From contig OX336354.1 of NCBI GenBank assembly GCA_946902875.1, positions 8,653,247 to 8,717,246 on the forward strand: a stretch of DNA of 64,000 nucleotides, written 5' to 3'. Positions 1 to 12,429 of this stretch are shown piece after piece (the stretch's first letter is position 1; the number at the start of each line of letters is the position of its first letter). The notes beneath the pieces were generated by a model. The model saw nothing but the letters and a program-made list of their open reading frames with translations. It did not search any database and was not told the DNA's origin. This DNA is from Nematopogon swammerdamellus. Lineage: Eukaryota; Arthropoda; Insecta; Lepidoptera; Adelidae. A program made the translations under genes and the position numbers.

Positions 1-33
1 GACCGACCGCACTACTGAGCTACCGAGGCTGAC
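1..33 (-). mobile_element. SINE head, cut by window edge
   Basis: The first 33 bases match, on the minus strand, the tRNA-like 5' end (A-box TAGCTCAGT) of the SINE seen complete at 4205-4591. The rest lies outside the window. Confidence 0.7.
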
Positions 34-998
34 ATCTATTCATGTGTAACAAGCTATCCGAGGTCCCATCAGCCACTCTTCTAGACTTTTCTCCAATGAA
101 AATTTGAAAATTCAGCAATAACAAGAAGACATTTCTAGCACATTAAATTTGTATGCAACCACGAGACGAACCATTTGTGTTGTATTAAGTCATCAAGCTG
201 CAAGCTAGTATTGAAAAGAGAAAATGTAAATATCCCAAAATAATTCTCATCAGAAATGTGACGTCATTACAAAAAGGTCAAAGGTGGATTGCGATCCACT
301 TGGCATATTTCTGATTCAAATTGCTTTTGAACTACAGGAAATTGAAATCATCTCTAATAAATTATGTTCAATTTGCTTATTGTTCACAAAATATAATATT
401 TCCAATAACGAAATATTAAATATCTCCCTATTTCAACCAAGAATGGTGGATATGGTTGATTTTACATATAATTTATTTCCTATTTATTTGGTATACCAGA
501 ACAAAACTGGCGAAATGGAATTCCTTTCTCACGGGAAATGGAATTGGCCCAACTGTTTGCACAGGAGACCTCGGCTCGGAATGTATTTGCCATGTTCATA
601 TAAGGCTTGCAAGAACTCTACGCTTACACGATTCAGATGTCTCTCTCAATCAAAATGAAATCTTTGGATATTCTGTGGAAATTGACAATGTGCGTACATG
701 ATCTAGGATTGCTAATGATTTTACATATAGTTACAACGTCAATAACCACGAGTCCTCTCGAACTCCAGGGCGTGTGAGCTAATTTGACTATTAACTGGCA
801 ACTGCCGGCCTATGTCTTCACCAAAGCCGGCCAGTGACAGTGTAGATAACGTCATATTCCATCGCAGGGGCTTTATGGACCATTAGATGGTTAATTGAAC
901 AGGAGCTTAACGTAGGTTTCGGCCACTGGCAGACGCGGGCCCGTTAGGTGGGCGACTTGTGTTGAACACTTCGGTATATGAGAGTAATATATCTCTCA
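34..998. other. No gene seen
   Basis: Mostly AT-rich unique sequence with short chance open frames. No splice-flanked coding block or recognisable domain was found. Confidence 0.5.
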
Positions 999-1160
999 CT
1001 AGCTTTTGCCCGTGGCTTTGCTTCGGGTGACTTTTTTCTCACAGCTCAGGCCGCCGATGATCTAGTGTTATGATTTATAGCCACCTTGAGAAGTGACAGA
1101 ATGTAACAGTGAAAACCGCACGTAAATCGATAAAGTGGTTCTCGAGTTATAAGGATATTA
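999..1160 (-). mobile_element. Helitron-like 3' terminal fragment
   Basis: On the minus strand the block ends in a GC-rich hairpin-like motif and GGCAAAAGCTAGT, which resembles the CTAG-type 3' end of lepidopteran Helitrons. The same sequence recurs in the opposite orientation at 36177-36343, which shows it is dispersed. No Rep/helicase coding is present, so this would be a non-autonomous copy. The family call rests on the terminus and the repetition only. Confidence 0.45.
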
Positions 1161-1277
1161 ATATATTGACGTACGTTACACTGCCCTGTTGCCGGTCGCC
1201 CGTAGAAACTTCGCTTTATTTATTAGGATGCTTAACCCTGGCATTTTTAGGGTTTCGGATAAAAAAATGCCACAAAA

Positions 1278-1310
1278 TAACCTTTATAGCGAGATTCTCT
1301 ATAAAGGTTA
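1278..1310. repeat. Short perfect hairpin
   Basis: TAACCTTTATAG and its reverse complement flank a 9-base loop. The stem is short and AT-rich. No function is implied. Confidence 0.6.
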
Positions 1311-2170
1311 TATTATTCTAGTCTTATGTGTCTGTGTGTTCATTCCTATGTCGTTCGTTATGCCGTAGGGTTTTATATATTTTTTAAAAGTTTAAGGCCA
1401 GACGCAGTTTTTTAAACCTTAAGGATCGGACACCATGCATCAGGATAACCAATTCGGTTACCCTATTTTATCTATTAGCCATCACGAGAACAGGCGACTA
1501 GATGGTTGACACTCGAACAGTGACACTTGAACAATATTTGGAATACAGCTTGAACACACGGGGCAGAGGTTGTAGCCTATTTTCGTTCAGTCGTCGTCAT
1601 TAGGGATCGTGTAAGTGAACTCTTTCGGGGCCGGAAAGTTTTCTGGTACGTAAGTTTATTGGCTAACTTTAACTAATATCCACATCTCAACAGCGTTCTA
1701 CCTTTCGGTCTTGCTTTCTGCGAGACCGAAGCCCGCGAGAGAGAGGGTGACGCGAGGCCGAAAGTCGAGCGATTGTTCTCGAAGGGTGCAGGAGAATAGG
1801 AGACGTTTGTCCGCGGCGGTGTCTGCGGGCAGCAGAGTCGCATTTCCAGCAGAATGTGGGCGTTTAATTATGATCGCGATTAAGACATCGCCGCACAGTA
1901 TACGAATGCCTGTTATTACGAGCTCATTATTCCAAAATCTGAAGTTTTTTAAATCCAATAAATCACAGTTCAAATGAAAGCCAGATAGATGTCTATTAAA
2001 TTCCTAATTCATGGATGCAGTTCCTGGAACATAAACACGTTAATCCCCCCAGTCATTACGCGCGAACAAACAATGCATTTATTTAGTCGCTTGTTGTCGC
2101 CACGAGAGTCGTTTTTGAAGTTGTTATAACGAGTGTTGACGTATTTTGTAAAGGAAGTTTGTGTGTCACC

Positions 2171-2870
2171 ATGGCTGCTGGACCTTCAAGTAGGTAATGA
2201 AAATATTTTCACACCAATTTAATGTATAGTTATGTAGTTGTATAATTAATTGTGGATACTGTATAAATAAACCCAGTTTTGTAAATTCTGAAACTTCGTT
2301 AGAGTGGGAAAAAAATATATCACGATTTAACACGATAATTTTTTTTTGTGGTATGCTCTGTTTATCTACCTTTGCAAAGACACCACTTCTTGAGTGCGCA
2401 AATCTGCGGAAACTTAAGCAGATTTTTTTTATTGTTGATGGGTACCATGCTTGGAGTAACGCGAATGCAGTTGTACGACCTCCTGTCCAAAGATAATCTT
2501 CTCTCTCAAGCAAGTGCAGTAAAGACAAGAAAGCTAATCGTTGAGTACATCACCCCGAGATTACCAGACGTGCCAGAAGAAGATGTAGCAGCCAAGATTT
2601 TTTAATTTTCAATCAGTTTTGTGCGTCGGTGGAAATCAAGTGGGCCCAAGAAGATGCATTTTTTGCAACAAAATGACAATGGAGTCCAGGACATTTCAGC
2701 AGAATTTAGAGCAACAGCAGACTACTGCAAGACCAGCTAGACCTGTAGGGAGACCTCTCGAAGAATTCAGCTCGTCAAGTAACGTAACTAAGAAAAGACG
2801 AACACGGAGGTTAGTTTCCAGTCATTCCAGCCTCTTCCAAAGAGAAAATGAAAATTAAGCAAATTGTGAG
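2171..2870 (+). pseudogene. Broken repeat-type gene remnant
   Basis: A short open stretch starting at ATG 2171 (MAAGPSS) runs into a possible GTAATG donor. Further on, a block around 2455-2600 reads LYDLLSKDNLL and then ITPRLPDVPEEDVAAKIF, with a stop at 2603. Positions 2605-2860 give basic, serine-rich frames that continue only through frame changes and stops. It looks like the remains of a low-complexity gene of the kind carried by mobile elements. I do not recognise the family. No terminal repeats were identified. Confidence 0.3.
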
Positions 2871-2899
2871 AAGAGGATCCCAACCTACTGGAAGTTCCA

Positions 2900-4200
2900 T
2901 AAATTACAACTAAACTCCGTGACCGGCATCAGGATATAGATGAGTCTTCCGCAAGTGACTTTAGTGAATAGTTACATCGTAGTTAATTTATTAATGTACA
3001 CATTGCAGTATAAAATTGCAAATAAAACTAATTATATTTTAATTATAATTACTGTATCGTAAAAATAAATAAATAAATAAATAAAAATCGTCTTTTTAAT
3101 ATATATATAATAAAATCAATATCATAGATTTTTTAAATTATACATTGTACTCTATATACCTATATTGTTTCAATTTAAAATAGCAGAAACGGCATTTTTT
3201 ATATTCTTAATTGGTCATAAAGGAAATTTTTTATACAATTTGTGAAAATAAAAAGTTTACAACATTGTTTTCCATCAAACATAATATTGAGCTCCTAAAT
3301 ATTGATTTCCGTACACTGTGCGCCGCCGGCCTGCGGGGCCCCTGCGAGCACCTCATTAACTATAGAATAAGCGCGGGAGGTTAATGTGGAGCTTTGGTAA
3401 ATAATAAGATGTAATATTAAAGTATTTTCATGTAGTTTATTTGTTAATTGGATGGATCAACTTTTTCTTGTAATGTAAAAACCAGCTGCACAGTCAAATA
3501 AAAAAAAATTGCAATTTATTACTTAGTTGAAAATCAATAAGTAAAAAATACTTAGGTTTATAGCCAATTGAAAAAAAAGTAGAGAACTATTTAAAATAAA
3601 AAAATTACCAAATTTTTAGGGTTAACCCAGGGGACAATTTTGTCCCCAGTTTTGTATGGAAAAAAGGGGTTGTCCTCAGGGTAACCAATATTTAAAAAAA
3701 ATTACTCAAAATTCTATGTGCAGCTTCTTTATTATTGATCAATTACTTATCCATTATCAAGATAATATCCTTCTTTTTCAGACTTCAGACCCAATTAATG
3801 ACTGGCTAGAAGGACTATGTTACGTCGTAAGACGAGGTTGGAGGACCTGATAAAATGTTTTTTTATTATCCACAAGGGGCGTTGTTTTTTGGTGTGCGAT
3901 GTCCATGAGTATTATTTCCATTTATATAATTTTTTTATAATTCGAAAATATCTACTGATTCTAGTGAAAGCGTACTCGCGAAACGATGAGTCGTTTTTTC
4001 GTGATTATCCGTGGAGGTATTTTTATGGAACCTGCCATAACACCTTGTTCCTGTGCGAGTTCCTGTGCGAACTAAGCGTCATGCCAGTGCTTCCCTCTGG
4101 TCGCGCCGGCTACACTGAAATGGACGGAAAACACTAAAAACTATTTTCATAGTCGTTTCGACCGACATTCATTGAGTTCAGTGGTAGTAGTGGAAAGTAA
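2900..4200. other. AT-rich DNA, no gene seen
   Basis: Very AT-rich with poly(A)/(T) runs and a GC-rich blip near 3320-3360. The open frames here are short and show no family features. Confidence 0.5.
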
Positions 4201-4204
4201 AGAA

Positions 4205-4591
4205 TTTTTTTTTTTTTTTTATGGGACCTGACACGGTTGGCTACATCACCTACAACATCCGTGATGTCAGCCCATAACACAGGGTGAACTAGGTGCCATG
4301 TCAGTGCTTCCCTTCATTTCATGTCGGCTACACTAAACTGGACGGAAAACACGAACTATTTACATAGCCGTTTCGACCGACGTTTCGTTTAGTGCGGTGG
4401 TACCAACCCGGCCGGGATAAACCCTACCACCTAGTAAGGTAAGAAGGGAAGGGACCTACAGTTTAACGTGGAATCCGAACCACGGTCAGCCTCCAACGGT
4501 CGAGCGGTCACCCATCCAAACACTGACCGCGCTCAGCGTTACTTAATAACGGTTGACTAACCAACCGCGCCACTGAGCTACCGAGGCTGAC
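4205..4591 (-). mobile_element. Full-length SINE with tRNA/5S-like head
   Basis: Read on the minus strand this begins GTCAGCCTCGGTAGCTCAGT, a tRNA-like start with an A-box. It then has a segment like the internal control region of 5S rRNA (GCGCGGTCAGTGTTTGGATG...), then a T-arm-like B-box (GTGGTTCGGATTCCAC). A conserved tail of about 250 bp follows, ending in a poly(A) seen as poly(T) at 4205-4220. The same tail occurs at about nine other places in this window. Confidence 0.85.
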
Positions 4592-4598
4592 GAATTTT

Positions 4599-4683
4599 CT
4601 TATCCCTTAGTCGACTTTTACGACATGCGACGGGGAGAGATGCAGTGGGGCTATTCTTTTTAAGTACCGACCCCACACGGTAC
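4599..4683 (-). mobile_element. Second-type SINE head module
   Basis: This block (minus strand: GGGGCCGGTACTT-like start through GTAAAAGGCGACTAAGG) directly abuts the tRNA/5S-headed SINE. It also occurs fused to the same SINE tail at 18541, 35838-36173 and 52193-52506, and alone at 12338-12420. Here the two head types stand side by side. Confidence 0.65.
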
Positions 4684-4879
4684 AAAGTTGTGTAAAGTAG
4701 TCGGTACAACGAATGATACCTTCGCTTCGGTTTTACAAGTAATCCTAACTATGCGGCACCTCACCTCAGTCAGTGTGTAAGCGTCTACTGCTGGACCTAC
4801 GCCTCTCCAATTTTCCTTCAGTCCTTAAACCACTTCACCTTCAAAAAATTAATTATAATACTCGGAAAGATAAATCTGT

Positions 4880-5090
4880 CCACGCATATGGGACTTAAAC
4901 GCATGAACTTCCACTTATTGAAGCAAACCCATTTCGTTCGTCTTCTGTGCGTTCGTAAACCATTCATCCGATTACGATGAAACTTCGGTGGGTTGTCGTG
5001 CGCGCGCCAGCTAAGGCTTCTGACAAAAAAATACAGTCAATAACAATAATTCACGCGAGCGGAGCTGCGGGCTCGTGGTGTATAAAAACA
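4880..5090 (+). repeat. Helitron-like dispersed repeat
   Basis: Contains GTGCGTTCGTAAACC..TTCATCCG and ends with GCGAGCGGAGCTGCGGGC. The same order of motifs recurs at 38530-38700. The GCGAGCGGAGCCGCGGGCAAAA ending resembles a Helitron 3' hairpin. No coding sequence. Confidence 0.4.
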
Positions 5091-5199
5091 TCCGCACATG
5101 AGACTGACAGCAAAAAATCAGTGCGCCGCCGCCGGCCACACCGAACACGGAGTATCGAGTCCAGAGGGGGCCGCGGGCTGAATATTTGATGAGGCAGTA

Positions 5200-6105
5200 G
5201 AGGAGCAGTCGGCACCGCAGCCCGCAGCACAACTGCGTATTGATTTCCGACCAGCCGCCGTCTCCGCCCGCCTACCTTGACCTTACCTAACGCTGCTGGG
5301 CCAATGCGGATGACACACTTTCGGGCGGGGCCTATTAATACTTTTGCTTCTCGCCAATTCTATGTGCAGTCGCCTGCTTGGTAGAGCTGTCCACGTACAC
5401 AGGGAGCCACTCGACACGCACTCACCAAAAAACTAGCTCAATTTCAACCAATTAGAAAGCGTTTTATGTAGGTAATGCACTCGACTACACGGCTATCGGT
5501 TGAATTGAAACCGGCCAGACTTTGGGCACAGGTTACTTAATAGTTGGGTGAGTTTGCTTGTCGATTGTTCCCGGTAGTTCCCGGCTGGTTTATAAAAATG
5601 AAATGAAATTAATATAAATTGTATTTAGTTTAGGCATTCGACGTATATGCCATCATTATTCTAAAGATCACGAACGAGACACATTGGCCAAATACGGCAT
5701 AGTTTCATTCATCTATCTTTGAATGTTCATTCAGAGCTAAAACTAAAAGGTTTTCTTTCCTGATGAACATGCTTGGATCCAGAGGCGTAACGTGTGCCCC
5801 CCGTCCCCTTACACGACTACGGGTCAATCCGAAATGAACGATTACTTTGATAACGTTAATAATGGCGTAAATGAACCACAAAGCTGTCATTCGCATACCG
5901 TGTAAGTTATTTGCTCACCGTGTGCTACGAAACCCATTAAACAATTTTTATTATATTCTTTTGATGTGTAGGCAATTTGCTATATTTAAGAATGTGTATA
6001 GTCTGCGTGGGCCAATAAATTGACAAGAGTTATGTGCAGCTATTGCGGATTATATAACAAACGCTACTTCTGGCTATGACGTGTCATTGAGACTAGGTAC
6101 GTACG
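5200..6105. other. No gene seen
   Basis: A GC-rich start followed by mixed unique sequence up to the minisatellite. No coding exon could be supported. Confidence 0.45.
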
Positions 6106-6107
6106 TG

Positions 6108-7648
6108 GAGCTAGTACGTATCTCTGCGGCCGTCGTAGTAGCTCCACGCCACTTTGTCTGTAATAGCTCTGCGGCCGTAGTAGCTCCACACCACTTTGTC
6201 TGTAATAGCTCTGCGGCCGTAGTAGCTCCACGCCACTTTGGCTGTAATAGCTCTGCGGCCGTAGTAGCTCCACGTCACTTCGGCTGTAATAGCTCTGCGG
6301 CCGTAGTAGCTCCACCTCACTTCGGCTGTAATAGCTCTGCGGCCGTAGTAGCTCCACGTCACTTCGGCTGTAATAGCTCTGCGGCCGTAGTAGCTCCCCC
6401 TCACTTCGGCTGTAATAGCTCTGCGGCCGTAGTAGCTCCACGCCACTTTGGCTGTAATAGCTCTGCGGCCGTAGTAGCTCCACGTCACTTCGGCTGTAAT
6501 AGCTCTGCGGCCGTAGTAGCTCCACCTCACTTCGGCTGTAATAGCTCTGCGGCCGTAGTAGCTCCACGTCACTTCGGCTGTAATAGCTCTGCGGCCGTAG
6601 TAGCTCCACGTCACTTCGGCTGTAATAGCTCTGCGGCCGTAGTAGCTCCACCTCACTTCGGCTGTAATAGCTCTGCGGCCGTAGTAGCTCCACGTCACTT
6701 CGGCTGTAATAGTTCTGCGGCCGTAGTAGCTCCACGCCACTTTGGCTGTAATAGCTCTGCGGCCGTAGTAGCTTCACGTCACTTCGGCTGTAATAGCTCA
6801 GCGGCCGTAGTAGCTCCACGTCACTTCGGCTGTAATAACTCTGCGGCCGTACTAGCTCCACGTCACTTCGGCTGTAATAGGTCTGCGGCCGTACTAGCTC
6901 CACGTCACTTCGGCTGTAATAGCTCTGCGGCCGTAGTAGCTCCACCGGCGTAGTGAAATAGCTCTGCGGCCGTAGTAGCTCCGCGTCACTTCGGCTGTAA
7001 TAGCTCTGCGGCCGTAGTAACTCCACGTCACTTCGGCTGTAATAGCTCTGCGGCTGTACTAGCGCCACGTCACTTCGGCTGTAATAGCTCTGCGGCTGTA
7101 CTAGCTCCACGTCACTTCGGCTGTAATAGCTCTGCGGCTGTACTAGCGCCACGTCACTTCGGCTGTAATAGCTCTGCGGCCGTAGTTGCTCCACCGGCGT
7201 ATTGAAATAGCTCTGCGGCCGTAGTATCTCCACGTCACTTCGGCTGTAATAGCTCTGCGGCCGTAGTAGCTCCACGTCACTTCGGCTGTAATAGCTCTGC
7301 GGCTGTACTAGCTCCACATCACTTCGGCGGCTCTAATAGCTCTGCGGCCGTACTAGCTCCACGTCACTTCGGGTGTAATAGCTCTGCGGCCGTAGTAGCT
7401 CCACGTCACTTCGGCAGTAATTGCTCTGCGGCCGTAGTAGCTCCACGTCACTTCGGCAGTAATTGCTCTGCGGCCGTAGTAGCTCCACGTCACTTCGGCC
7501 GTAATAGCTCTGCGGCTGTACTAGCTCCACGTCACTTCGGCTGTAATAACTCTGCGGCCGTACTAGCTCCACGTCACTTCGGCTGTAATAGCTCTGCGGC
7601 CGTAGTAGCTCCACCGGCGTATTGAAATAGCTCTGCGGCCGTACTAGC
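6108..7648. repeat. 42-bp minisatellite array
   Basis: About 36 head-to-tail copies of a 42-base unit (core GCTCTGCGGCCGTAGTAGCT, then CCACGTCACTTCGGCTGTAATA). Most copies differ at one to four positions. Three units, near 6945, 7195 and 7612, carry a variant CACCGGCGTAGTGAAATAG segment. Because 42 is a multiple of three and the unit lacks stops in several frames, long repetitive frames are open on both strands (14-residue unit with PQSYYSRSDVELL on the minus strand). I do not annotate these as genes. Confidence 0.95.
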
Positions 7649-7902
7649 ATAGAGCTGATGACGTCAGGTTACCGTTATCGATTCAGCACTCCGCGCCGCC
7701 TGCGTCACGCCACCTCCGCCGTGCACCGCCTTCGCCGAGTCGCCGCGACGCTGACGAGACAACTCCGAGCCCCACCGTCGTCGCGTCGTCGGGTCGGCTG
7801 AAGTTCGCTCGGCAACTCCGCACTCGCCGTGGGGTTCATCAACACCTGGTTCGTAGCTCCACTGAAAGCTCCGCTCGCCGGTTGAAATATATATAAATAA
7901 AT

Positions 7903-7960
7903 AAAAAACTGGCCAAGTCCGAGTCGGACTCGCGCACCGAGGTTTCCGCACCACAATAAA
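7903..7960 (+). repeat. Dispersed repeat, 5' part
   Basis: CTGGCCAAGTCCGAGTCGGA..CGCGCACCGAGGTTTCCG matches the start of the repeat at 33304-33672. I associate this sequence with Lepidoptera. Confidence 0.6.
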
Positions 7961-7988
7961 AAACATTGAAAAAAAACATTTGGGTATG

Positions 7989-8491
7989 GATTAGAAGACC
8001 GGCACCTTTCTTGCAAATTGCTAGTATACTTATCGTGTAGACCGCGTTAAATGATGAATGGTAGTGAAAGAATTTTTTGCCGCAGACGAGTGCTTTCGAA
8101 GAAAAACAATGTTAAAAAAATATTTTTCATACAATTTAATTTTCGAATTTTTAAATATTTTTTGAAATGCGCCAAAACATTTATTTTCAATAGGAATTTA
8201 TGCAAAAACGACATGCGCCGCCTCAACATTAGGTTAGGGTTAATTTTTTTTTAAACCACCAAAACATGCACCCATACCAGCCCTTGTTTTTACATACATT
8301 TATATTCAAAATATACGTTTTGGTGCCTTAAAAAAAAAAAAAAAATTTTGAAAAATATTTTTTTTCAAAATTTTTTTTCTCCGAAACTACTCGCCTGCGG
8401 CAAAAAATTATTTCACTACCATTCATCATTTAACTCGGTCTACACGATAAGTACACTAGCAATTTGCAAGGAAGGTGCCGGTAGTCTAATC
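7989..8491. mobile_element. Long foldback (palindromic) MITE
   Basis: The two ends form arms of about 110 bases. The left starts GATTAGAAGACCGGCACCTT and the right ends AAGGTGCCGGTAGTCTAATC, and both run inward through TTGCAAATTGCTAGT and CGTGTAGACC to TTTTTTGCCGCAG. The AT-rich centre has no coding potential. A diverged relative is nested inside the hAT element at 48780-49190. No clear target duplication was seen. Confidence 0.85.
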
Positions 8492-8724
8492 CACCCCCAA
8501 TCATTTTATTTTATAAATTTTTACTAATCTTCATTTTTTACTTTCAATCATACCTAAGACTAAGTTTTAGGTATGATCGAAGGAAATGGCACAGCATGAT
8601 TAGAAATTACATATTTCTTTTTAATTTTGCAGCAAAACACCAGCAGATGATTGTGAGTGTTCAACACTCACAATCTGGAGTTTGGAGTCAGCATCTGAAA
8701 AAAGGTATTAGTCGTAAGACTATC

Positions 8725-8892
8725 ACACCGCTACCGGTCTTTTTTGCGCGGTAGACCGCGCGAGGCCTGCCGTCACTTTGTCCGCTCTATGTAAAATAGT
8801 GCGGTCGCCGTGGCCGGCTGGCTGGCGTTATAATGGTCGGTCACTTTGTCCTCCCTAAGTTAGGGGGGTCGCCGTGACCGACTGCTGGCTAG
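8725..8892 (+). repeat. Imperfect tandem pair of about 80 bp
   Basis: The block GTCACTTTGTCC..GTCGCCGTGGCCGGCTGGCTGG is followed by a second version, GTCACTTTGTCC..GTCGCCGTGACCGACTGCTGG. Confidence 0.5.
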
Positions 8893-8899
8893 GGGCGAG

Positions 8900-11800
8900 C
8901 GGCATCGAAGCCGCTACTGCTGCTGGCACGTTCTGCAGTCTCTCGACTGCTGCTGCTGCCTGTGGTGAGGAGAACAGCGAATGAATCGGTGATTGTCGGT
9001 TGGCCTCCTCACTCGACATCGCCACCGGCGGCTGCCGGGGCGATGGTGCTGGAAGGAAAAGCATGTCCGCCAGTTCGATTATCACAGTGACACTCACAAT
9101 CATATCTCACTACGAGTATCTGCTCAAATAATGCAGCCGACACCGACGGCTGACTCAGAAGAATAGCTTTCTGAAGGTAAAGGGAAGCGACGCATTCGTT
9201 ACGCATGCCTACACCTGTTGTCTGGGCGATTCGAGAGTTGATGCCAGTCGGACAGTGTCGGTCGGAGTCCGTAAACGAGATACGTAAGAAACTTGTCTGT
9301 TGCCTGGTGAATTTTTCCTTGTTCATGTTTTGGCAACATCACAGGTTCCTGTTGAGTCAGCGTTATTTTAGATCGAATCTTTGGTCGACTGACCGAACTA
9401 TCTACAACGATTTAGCAATTTCAATATATACAAAATAAATATATAATAGCGTAGACAATATTGCGATGATGTCACCTATATCAGAAATATCCACCTATGT
9501 CTTACTCCATAATAGCTAGTCTGCAGAAGTTCTAGAGAACAAGAATATCCTCCCGGCCTTCCTCATTCAACTGTCAACCTATTTACATGTAGCGCGCATT
9601 CCTGCAATAGCAAACCCGCTTCACATTGGATCCATCGCAAAATGTCAGACTATTTTATACACTGTGTCTATTGCGTACAAGTTCATTTGTGAACGTCTCG
9701 TCGCCAACGAAATTGCGGACAATATCGACTGTGCGATTCCAAACTTTATCCCTTTGAATTTAAATTTAGTTTTTTATTGTCAGTAGTTTGAAATTGATGC
9801 GTGTTATTGCGGAACGCTCCCGAATAAAGAAGGAAACTCCGCCACATTGGCGCTCGGCCAGCGGCAGTGTAAAGTTTGTCGCATATCATCTGCTTCTAAT
9901 GTACTCGGCTTCACTTCACTACATCAGCGGAATATTATACACTTCAGCAGTTCAAACTGTATTACGGCAGCGAGCGGGCTTCACACGAATAGGGTTGTTT
10001 TTTCTTAGGAAATCTCCTATTTTAGGGCATCCTGGGAAAGTTTTACGATTTGGATTTACTGCTCTCCAGGATTTTAATTCTAAATTGTTCAAGTGTTCGC
10101 GTAGAAAACGCATACTAGCGCAAGTGGAACATCAAAAGAAACCAGGAAATCTTCATAGCAACCATACGCTAGCCTTCGAAGCTTATCAAGTTATCACAAG
10201 TTCAAATGTGGTTCAGAGTGGAGAACAAAGCTAGTTAAGACATCTATGAATAACTTAATTAACATAGCAAAAAAAAAAAATACACACTTAACGAACGAAC
10301 CATTTTACATTTTGCGTTATATTTGCTAGAAATTCACATGGTTTGTCACAAGGCGGCGTACTATAATCCAGCCGACATTAATATTCGACTAGCTGTCAAA
10401 AGTTAGGCCACACCGCTATGTCGCGTGGCCCGTTAGAGAAGCTCCGTCGGGAAAAAACTAAGGGAAATTTCTTCCAACCGCCTTTGGAGCGAGTTCATGG
10501 ATATTTTATACAATTTACGAGTCGGATGTCTCTTTTGCTCGCACGCAATGCCTAGGGAGAAGAAAGGAAATGGAAGCAATGACTGTCAGCTCGCGTTAGT
10601 GGGGCTATACATACATGCCGAGATGACTATAAGGCGAGACGCGCCGACGACGACGGTGACCGTGCATTATTTGTGATTTAATACAAGTGTATATTGCTTA
10701 GCTTTAAACGTAAGGGGTAATATTATTCCATGCATTATCTTAGAAGAATAAATAAATAAATACAAAATTAAAATGAATAATAAATTCTGTAGCGGTCTTG
10801 CAAAAAGTGTTTCATAGCAACAATAAGAAGCAGCCTTCATGCTTCGTTCCGCTTACTGATCGGCGTTCGTTCCTGACATTCTAAGAGACTTTACGTTTGC
10901 GGTAAACACGGGTAGTGCGAATAAAATTTCATACATTTACTACAGTCACGCACGTTTTTTTCTCTAAGCATCTAAGCCTAAATGAATACCTACCAAAGCT
11001 AGTAGTAAGTCGTTGGATGAAAGTGGGAGAATTTCCGTTGCACCGCCCGGGGCCAAGCGCGCGGCTCGGCGCATTTTTTCGACGACGCGACGCGCGGCCG
11101 GAGAGGACCTCCCAGAAAAGATACGGAGCAGCTTTATCCAAGAAAGAAGAGTTTTTATTTCAAGACCTGCAAGCCCTCAAGAAATATAGTCCACTGGAAG
11201 AACGCCTGCCGGGTACCCTGTCGCGTCGGCGGAATGCCGACTGGCGGCGGCGCCCGGGGTGTGATACCTAATGGCCGCCACCCCACCGCCGGGGCGCAGC
11301 CACCGCGTTGCTCGTCGCTGCAAAATGTAAAAAATCAGACCTGAAATGTAACGTGTATGTTGCACTTGGCAGTTGGCTGGCACTGCGCATGCGGTCGACT
11401 CCGCCAAACTTTGCATATTCCTACTAATTTGTCATAAGTGTTCGACTTGAGACAGCGAGCGCTCCTGCAACGAACGATTAGGGAACTATTTCTGTAAGAT
11501 AAGGCGAGGCTAGTTTTATTTTACAAAGTTGTTTACAGATTCTCTGTTCGGGTTCCTCTAGTAAAGTAAAAAAAAAATTGGCTCTCCATACATAGCGTGC
11601 ATGTCGCATGGTATACCCATGCATACATACCATACGCTGTATCCCGATAATCGGGGTAAGCAGAATTATCGGTGTTGTGCTGCAAGGACTCTGGTAAATT
11701 ACAACACAACACCGACCACCATGTTTCGCAAAGTATTCGGACAAGATAACTTTTTCCATTGATTTGCTTTATCGGCAAGGAAGGCACGAAGACACGAAAT

Positions 11801-12330
11801 TCTGGGATAACATCGGCAGGAGCTGCCAGGCATTTCGAAGCGACGAAGCTGATATTCTATTTATCCGAAGGGCTTTTAACTAGATGTAGGTCGGTTTAGG
11901 TCTTGCTTTCCTTCTCCGAGGTCCCTTCGCCCGCAAATTTGATTTACACCGAGGGTTTATAAAACAATTAACGGATGTTTCACATCGCGCGACCTTACTT
12001 AGCAAAGTTACAGCAGAGGTGTCTGTCGTGTCGGTTTGCGGCACGAAATCGCGCACGACAGTTTCGGGTACAGCCCGAACACGGTGCGTGCAAGCCGAAA
12101 TGTTCCGAGCACGATCGTGTTTCCGTGCTAGCTAGGCCAGCCCGACGCCCGGTCGACACGATAAGCACGAACCGTGTTGACGGCATGCTGATGTGATTAT
12201 GCGCGCGCGCACCTACAAGAATTTAGGATTTCTTTATTTATTTCTTACTTATACAATGTCAGCCCAACGCAAAATTTTTCCTATAATTAGGAATAAGATG
12301 TCAAAGAAACAAAAGAAACTCTTTTGTTTT
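8900..12330. other. No supported gene
   Basis: Mixed unique DNA with GC-rich patches (8900-9060, 11040-11300). Open frames up to 148 codons exist (for example 9788-10234), but none has a recognisable domain. Near 11590-11720 a repeat with ATCCCGATAATCGGGGTAAG recurs in diverged form at 14010-14050. Confidence 0.4.
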
Positions 12331-12337
12331 CTTGTTT

Positions 12338-12420
12338 CCTTATCCCTTAGTCGCCTTTTACGACATGCACGGGTAGAGATGCAGTGGGGTTATTCTTTTT
12401 AAGTACCGGCCCCACACGGT
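12338..12420 (-). mobile_element. Solo second-type SINE head
   Basis: A minus-strand copy of the GGGGCCGGTACTT..AGAGATGCAGTGGGG..GTAAAAGGCGACTAAGG module without any SINE tail beside it. Confidence 0.65.
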
Positions 12421-12429
12421 AATACAATA

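Noticed and set aside
6108..7648. CRISPR-like array
   Set aside because: Units are contiguous with no unique spacers, in a eukaryotic genome with no cas genes.
6064..7650. Repetitive open frames (417, 290, 209 and 105 codons) as a repetitive-protein gene
   Set aside because: They follow from a 42-base stop-free repeat unit and are open in more than one frame on both strands. There is no signal peptide, splice context or flanking coding sequence.
8855..9103. Minus-strand 82-codon Ala/Ser/Pro-rich frame as a retroelement gag fragment
   Set aside because: No zinc knuckle, protease or neighbouring pol. Composition alone is not enough.
9788..10234. 148-codon open frame as a gene
   Set aside because: It opens at a TTG, shows no domain, no splice-flanked exons and no codon bias like UBL3 or POLR3C.
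10915..11271. 118-codon GC-rich frame
   Set aside because: Both strands are open over the same GC-rich stretch. No recognisable motif.
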